Of a stretch of 64,000 bases of DNA, positions 60,061-64,000 are shown piece after piece. The stretch is from Candidatus Anderseniibacteriota bacterium. GTDB lineage: Bacteria; Patescibacteria; Andersenbacteria; UBA10190. The stretch spans positions 310,001 to 374,000 of the forward strand of contig JAIOOW010000002.1 of NCBI GenBank assembly GCA_021414205.1, given 5' to 3'. The notes beneath the pieces are model-generated. The model saw only the letters and a list, made by a program, of their open reading frames with translations, ran no database searches and was not told the DNA's origin. Position numbers and translations under genes: made by a program. Positions within the stretch are counted from its first letter, which is position 1, and every line of letters starts with the position of its first letter.

Positions 60061-60327
60061 ATGCAATCAAATTACATTACAAACGAAACAAACAGTCGCT
60101 TTTCCACTTATGACTTGGGATTAGCTGCGGCATTGATAACGCACGGTTTTGAGCTTGCGGAAATGGACCGAGCTAATCCTAAGAGGGTCTTATTTACATT
60201 CCAGCGTAGCCATAGTGAGTTAGAAAAAACAATCAATGAATACTTGACCGACCAACTCCGCTTACCAGCCCGCAGGTTTTTTGATGACGTTCGCGCATTA
60301 AAAAATCGTCTCCATGACGCGAGGTAA
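60061..60327 (+). CDS. DUF5659 domain protein
   Basis: 88 residues: FSTYDLGLAAALITHGFELAEMDRANPKRVLFTFQRSHSELEKTINEYLTDQLRLPARRFFDDVRALKNRLH is the DUF5659 pattern, found in mobile and CPR genomes next to primase genes. Likely a small DNA- or replication-associated protein (inference). The ATG follows the terminator T-run directly. Confidence 0.88.
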   Translation: MQSNYITNETNSRFSTYDLGLAAALITHGFELAEMDRANPKRVLFTFQRSHSELEKTINEYLTDQLRLPARRFFDDVRALKNRLHDAR

Positions 60328-60330
60328 CTT

Positions 60331-60513
60331 ATGGAGTTCACAGACCAACAACTTAGTCAATTTCAGCAGCTCTATTTCAAACATTTCCATGAAAAAATTA
60401 CTAAAGAAAAAGCTGCTGCAAAAGGAGAACGTCTTATCCAGCTAGTCAAAACCGTCTACGAGTCCAAAGCAGCTAGACACAAACAGCAGGAACGCCAACA
60501 AATACCTACTTAA
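60331..60513 (+). CDS. Small charged helical protein
   Basis: 60 residues: MEFTDQQLSQFQQLYFKHFHEKITKEKAAAKGERLIQLVKTVYESKAARHKQQERQQ. It lies three bases after the DUF5659 gene and is similar in style to small mobile-element proteins. No function known. Confidence 0.65.
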   Translation: MEFTDQQLSQFQQLYFKHFHEKITKEKAAAKGERLIQLVKTVYESKAARHKQQERQQIPT

Positions 60514-60529
60514 AAAAAATTAAAAAACT

Positions 60530-60796
60530 ATGAATAATCCATTCAAATACATCAATCAAAAAGGCATCGAGAGCTATAGAAGCCCGATCGTCTACTTTAT
60601 TACAGAAGAAATGGTCCAAGATTTTGCCGAGGCAAACTATGACCGTAGGCTGACAGAAGAAGAAGTTGCCGAACTTTTTTACGGCTTCTGTGAAAATGAC
60701 CAAAAACTATATTCGTTTATGGATGCGGCCGTTGAGTATGCCATTGAAGTGACCAAGGGGAACAAGGGAGAAAATCATGAAAAGATAACTCAATAA
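60530..60796 (+). CDS. Small acidic protein of the replication block
   Basis: 88 residues, soluble and acidic: YFITEEMVQDFAEANYDRRLTEEEVAELFYGFCENDQKLYSFMDAAVEYAIEVTKGN. Unknown family. It ends eight bases before the primase gene, which implies co-transcription. Confidence 0.65.
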   Translation: MNNPFKYINQKGIESYRSPIVYFITEEMVQDFAEANYDRRLTEEEVAELFYGFCENDQKLYSFMDAAVEYAIEVTKGNKGENHEKITQ

Positions 60797-60803
60797 AAAT
60801 CCT

Positions 60804-62960
60804 ATGAAAAAACAAGAAATTACTATTAAAGAATACTTAGCCCAGAAAGGGGTTGAGTTTCAGGAACGTGGCGGCGAGCTTATCACTGCCTGCTTATTCA
60901 ACGGCTGCGACGATGACAGTAGAACCAATGAACGGCATCTATACTTTAATGCTGAGGATGGGGTCTACCAATGCAAAAAGTGTGACGAACGAGGCAATAT
61001 CATAAGCCTGCGAAAGTACTTTGGAGATGAGCAGGAAAAGCCATCCACTACAAAACCAAAGTCACAACATGGTCCCCGATTTACTGACATCCTTGTAAGC
61101 CAATCTCACGAAGCAATGCCAGATAACATACGCCAATACCTTAACAAGCGAGGTATCCCTGATACGGTTATAGCAGATAGTAAACTGGGCTATGGCAATT
61201 TTTACGGCAAAAACTGGATTACGATTCCCATTAAAGACGAGACAGGTGAATACGCATATTTCAAATTACGACAGGACCCTAATGAAGGAAATGAAAAGAT
61301 AACATACCCTAAAGGTGAGGCTCAAATTTATGAGTGGGATACTCTTAAGCGTACTGACGCTCCTTTGATTATTTGTGAGGGTGAATTGGACCGCCTACTG
61401 CTAGTTGGCAAAGGTGTGAACGCTATCACTTCTACTCACGGAGCAGGCACGTTTAAGCAAGAGTGGGTACCCCAGCTTACGGCTTTTCAGAAAATCTATG
61501 TCTGTTTTGACCAAGACGAACCAGGGCAAAAAGGAGCCGAGCGAGTCGCTAAGATGTTAGACAATGCTGGAATTACTGAAGTTTATTTTGTGACCTTACC
61601 AGACGAAGTTGGTGAGGGAGGAGATGTAACAGACTATTTCACTAAGTTCGGCGGCACTGTTGATGACCTGCTCGGCAAATACGCTAAGCGGTATCCCGAA
61701 CGAATTGACTCTACCCAATTTCAACCAATGACCACCGCTGACTTAAATGCAGTATTGGGATTGACCATCAAAAAAGACGAGGTAAATAAGGCAGTGACAT
61801 TTCAGTGTATGCTATCCGCCTTTACCGAAAACAACCAGTTCAACATCAGCTTTAATGCTCCCAGCTCCACAGGCAAAAGCTACATCCCCTTGGAAGTATC
61901 CACGCTCTTTCCCGCAGACGATTTAATGAAACTAGGCAATGCCAGTCCGACTGCTTTCTTTCACGAACGAGGTGATTATGACAAAGAAAAGAATACGATT
62001 ACGGTGGACCTATCCCGAAAAATCATTGTCTTTCTTGATATGCCCAACAATGCCTTATTGGAACGCCTACGGTCCCTTTTGTCACACGACGAAAAGATGA
62101 TTGAGAGCAAAATCACTGACAAGAATCAGAAGGGCGGCAACCGTACTAAGACAGTGATTATTAAGGGTTTCCCTGCGGTAGTATTCTGTTCGGCAGGCTT
62201 AAAAATTGATGAGCAAGAAGGAACCCGCTTTATACTCCTTTCCCCAGAGATAAGCCAAGACAAATTGCGTGAGGGTATAAACCAGCGACTGCGAAAGGAA
62301 TCTAACGAACAAGAGTTTCGGGAGTGGCTAGGGAGCGATCCAACTCGCCAATTGCTAAAGTTGCGCATACAAGCTATCAAACAAGAAAAAATCGCCGAGA
62401 TTATTGTGCCAGACGATGAGAAAGAAACTATCCGTCAGTATTTCTTAGAGGGTAAGGACGTTTTGAAACCACGTCACCAAAGAGACATTGGCAGGTTGAT
62501 TGGACTAACCAAAACCTTTGCCCTTCTTAATTGTTGGTTTCGTCAGAGAAAGGGAAGAACCATATACGCCACAATGGATGATGTGCAAGAGGCTACACGC
62601 CTATGGGATAAGATTGCAGAGAGCCAAGAGCATAATCTTCCTCCTTATGTCTATGACCTATACAAAGACGTGATATTGCCCGCCTGGAAGGAAAAGAATG
62701 AGGATAAAGTAATGCCAGATGAATGGGTAGGTGTGAGCCAGCAGGAGATTATGCGTAAGCACTATACGGCTTATGGTACGCATCTTGCCGAATGGCAACT
62801 GCGGCAACAAATCCTGCCGATGATAGAAACAGCGGGACTGATTATCCGAGAGAAAGATGACAAGGACAGGCGGCATATTCTTGTCTGCCCCACCCTCAAA
62901 CTCAATATCAATGAAAGCGAGGAATATAGTGAGCCACCCCGTGGGGTAACAGATAAATAG
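60804..62960 (+). CDS. Primase-helicase (CHC2-like zinc finger, TOPRIM, P-loop)
   Basis: 718 residues. A four-Cys zinc finger (30, 35, 57, 60) leads to a TOPRIM domain with the acidic motifs ICEGELDRL (from about 190) and VCFDQDEPGQKG (about 230). A P-loop APSSTGKSY lies near 352, then IVFLDMPN (Walker-B-like). It combines primer synthesis and helicase-like functions, as in phage and plasmid replication proteins. It is probably the replication enzyme of a mobile or integrated element. Confidence 0.85.
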   Translation: MKKQEITIKEYLAQKGVEFQERGGELITACLFNGCDDDSRTNERHLYFNAEDGVYQCKKCDERGNIISLRKYFGDEQEKPSTTKPKSQHGPRFTDILVSQSHEAMPDNIRQYLNKRGIPDTVIADSKLGYGNFYGKNWITIPIKDETGEYAYFKLRQDPNEGNEKITYPKGEAQIYEWDTLKRTDAPLIICEGELDRLLLVGKGVNAITSTHGAGTFKQEWVPQLTAFQKIYVCFDQDEPGQKGAERVAKMLDNAGITEVYFVTLPDEVGEGGDVTDYFTKFGGTVDDLLGKYAKRYPERIDSTQFQPMTTADLNAVLGLTIKKDEVNKAVTFQCMLSAFTENNQFNISFNAPSSTGKSYIPLEVSTLFPADDLMKLGNASPTAFFHERGDYDKEKNTITVDLSRKIIVFLDMPNNALLERLRSLLSHDEKMIESKITDKNQKGGNRTKTVIIKGFPAVVFCSAGLKIDEQEGTRFILLSPEISQDKLREGINQRLRKESNEQEFREWLGSDPTRQLLKLRIQAIKQEKIAEIIVPDDEKETIRQYFLEGKDVLKPRHQRDIGRLIGLTKTFALLNCWFRQRKGRTIYATMDDVQEATRLWDKIAESQEHNLPPYVYDLYKDVILPAWKEKNEDKVMPDEWVGVSQQEIMRKHYTAYGTHLAEWQLRQQILPMIETAGLIIREKDDKDRRHILVCPTLKLNINESEEYSEPPRGVTDK

Positions 62961-62971
62961 GGAAAATTAGC

Positions 62972-63004
62972 GCAAATTAGTACATAATCCTTAATAATTT
63001 CGGC
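62972..63004 (+). repeat. 33-base upstream repeat, copy 1
   Basis: Matches copy 2 (63790-63822) at 27 of 33 positions; it ends TTAATAATTTCGGC. It lies just upstream of the ATG at 63013 and contains TAATAAT, which may be a -10 box or a protein-binding site. Confidence 0.65.
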
Positions 63005-63012
63005 AAAATTCT

Positions 63013-63699
63013 ATGAGCAACACATCACCAAAACAAATAACGGCTAACCAACAAAACGCCCAGAAAAGTACTGGACCAAAAACTCCTGAAGGGAAAGCTG
63101 TTTCCAAGAACAACGCCCTTAAGCACGGACTACTGACACGAGACATGGTATTACCAACAGAAGATGCGGAAGTGCTAACGGAGCTAACTACGGAGGTATG
63201 GAAGGAATTACAGCCTGTTGGTCAACTAGAGCAATTTTTAGTTGAGCGCATTGTCGCAAATATGTGGCGTATTAAAAGGTTGCACCGTATTGAGACAGGG
63301 TTATTTACCACTGAAAGCGTGGACCAGCTTGCGGGACGTATTCGTGGTCAGGCACGAGAATTTGAACATAAAGAGTCTCTGTTTCCGAATTTGGAAATGG
63401 AGACAACAACCATTACTGACGAGAAAAAACACGCCGAGATAATCGCTAAAGCCGAAGCACTGGAAAAGACGTGGGATTCAGACATTACCAGTATAAGTAG
63501 TGCCTTTCGGAGCGATGCCGTAGACAATGACGTACTGGCAAAAATAATCCGTTACGAAGTTTCTCTGGAGCGTAGCTTCACTAAGGCTTTACATGAACTG
63601 CAACGCTTACAAGCCAAGCGAAATGACGATACGACACCCCCTCCTGTCGCCGTTGATATTGATATTTCAGGTGATAAACCAAATGGGTTCGTTTCGTAA
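63013..63699 (+). CDS. Conserved hypothetical protein with STGPKTPEGKA motif
   Basis: 228 residues. The N-terminus NQQNAQKSTGPKTPEGKAVSKNNALKHGLL is a known signature of a hypothetical family in planctomycetes and other bacteria, often many copies per genome. The rest is helical and charged with a C-terminal acidic tail. Function unknown. Its upstream DNA carries the 33-base repeat shared with the next gene. Confidence 0.8.
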   Translation: MSNTSPKQITANQQNAQKSTGPKTPEGKAVSKNNALKHGLLTRDMVLPTEDAEVLTELTTEVWKELQPVGQLEQFLVERIVANMWRIKRLHRIETGLFTTESVDQLAGRIRGQAREFEHKESLFPNLEMETTTITDEKKHAEIIAKAEALEKTWDSDITSISSAFRSDAVDNDVLAKIIRYEVSLERSFTKALHELQRLQAKRNDDTTPPPVAVDIDISGDKPNGFVS

Positions 63700-63840
63700 A
63701 ATATATCGTAGAAAACCGATATTTTCCGATATATCAGGTATAAACGGTCAATATAGGCAAAAGAGGTCAGTTTATGAAGCATTTTCCGTGCAAATCAACG
63801 CACAATCTTTAATAATTTCGGCGGAATAATTACCAACACT
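63700..63840. promoter_or_regulatory. Dyad-rich region before the gene at 63841
   Basis: ATATCG and CGATAT words recur at 63707-63743 (ATATATCG, CCGATAT, CCGATATATC), giving short inverted repeats, and the 33-base repeat copy 2 follows. It may hold an operator or a replication signal. Confidence 0.4.
63790..63822 (+). repeat. 33-base upstream repeat, copy 2
   Basis: The six differences from copy 1 are all transitions. It stands 18 bases before the ATG at 63841. Confidence 0.65.
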
Positions 63841-64000
63841 ATGGCACGAGCAAAAGCGGAAACATCTAACTCACTCAAAATATCTTGGCTTAAAAAACAA
63901 GGATATTTTCCAAAAGGAGAATCTTGGCGTAGCGGTAATGTTACGTGGACTCTTGGTATGAGCGAGAATAAAAGTAGCATCGGCATTGATATTACGGCGG
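63841..64000 (+). CDS. Hypothetical protein, 3' end cut off
   Basis: The visible 53 residues (MARAKAETSNSLKISWLKKQGYFPKGESWRSGNVTWTL...) begin at the ATG after the second copy of the 33-base repeat and run off the window. KISWLKKQGYFPKG resembles small hypothetical proteins of mobile elements. No function can be given. Confidence 0.65.
   Translation, partial: MARAKAETSNSLKISWLKKQGYFPKGESWRSGNVTWTLGMSENKSSIGIDITA

Noticed and set aside
1..64000. tRNA, rRNA, CRISPR arrays or transposases
   Set aside because: No cloverleaf-like, rRNA-like or regularly spaced repeat patterns were noticed, and no protein has transposase or recombinase motifs. A covariance search could still find a tRNA.

Overview
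The window looks like chromosomal DNA of a small-genome uncultured bacterium, most likely a member of the Candidate Phyla Radiation (Patescibacteria). This is inferred from gene content: many very short membrane proteins of types common there (DUF4342, DUF5652, DUF3096, Gmad2, DUF5659, DUF5946, SemiSWEET, YggT, GlsB-like), closely packed and often overlapping genes, and start codons that often lie 6 to 9 bases behind a -10 box with no Shine-Dalgarno sequence (apparently leaderless mRNAs). I saw no rRNA, tRNA, CRISPR array, transposase or integrase.

Layout. 1-9.5 kb: a cut-off cupin, a two-subunit ABC exporter, a DUF2079 membrane protein, a DoxX-like protein, a class A penicillin-binding protein and a short pyruvate kinase. 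9.6-14.7 kb: a guanylate-kinase-like protein with an altered P-loop, an MBL-fold hydrolase, enolase, a PH-domain protein with a 57-residue partner, and a TIM-barrel sugar isomerase. 14.7-24.6 kb: a GT-C-like membrane protein, an MliC-domain protein, DUF4342, Gmad2, an ATP-grasp enzyme, SWIB, TMEM175, ApbE, a VOC protein and a second guanylate-kinase-like gene. 24.7-30.5 kb: an RND pump with its adaptor, then a cell-envelope stress group. 30.5-39.8 kb: small membrane proteins, two DHFR-family reductases, an acyltransferase/CoaE-like pair and a MarR regulator with a likely operator. 39.8-47.3 kb: an accessory zone (sugar dehydratase, glycosyltransferase, orphan genes, a P-loop kinase) with a dispersed short repeat. 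47.3-53.7 kb: metal homeostasis, with csoR-copA-HMA/TauE-cupredoxin behind a well-formed CsoR-type promoter/operator, and a Zn/Cd-type P-type ATPase whose phosphorylation motif is changed. 53.7-57.3 kb: an overlapping DUF4238/helical-repeat pair, a secreted nuclease and an Ig-like protein. 57.3-64 kb: a rightward block that looks like part of a mobile or replicative element (TPR protein with a possible winged helix, three small genes, a primase-helicase and a protein with a repeated upstream motif), starting beside a DNA segment rich in nested inverted repeats.

Two gene styles alternate. Most genes have no Shine-Dalgarno and no clear terminator. About ten transcription units instead have a purine-rich Shine-Dalgarno (AGGAG type), a strong hairpin-plus-T-run terminator and often visibly higher G+C (9.6-11.45, 13.7-14.7, 19.0-19.9, 23.9-24.6, 34.5-36.6, 42.5-42.9 and 45.0-45.7 kb). 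They include the three kinase-like genes with unusual P-loops and several orphans, and may have a separate origin or a separate expression mode. Functions rest on motif recognition by eye; no database search or folding program was run.
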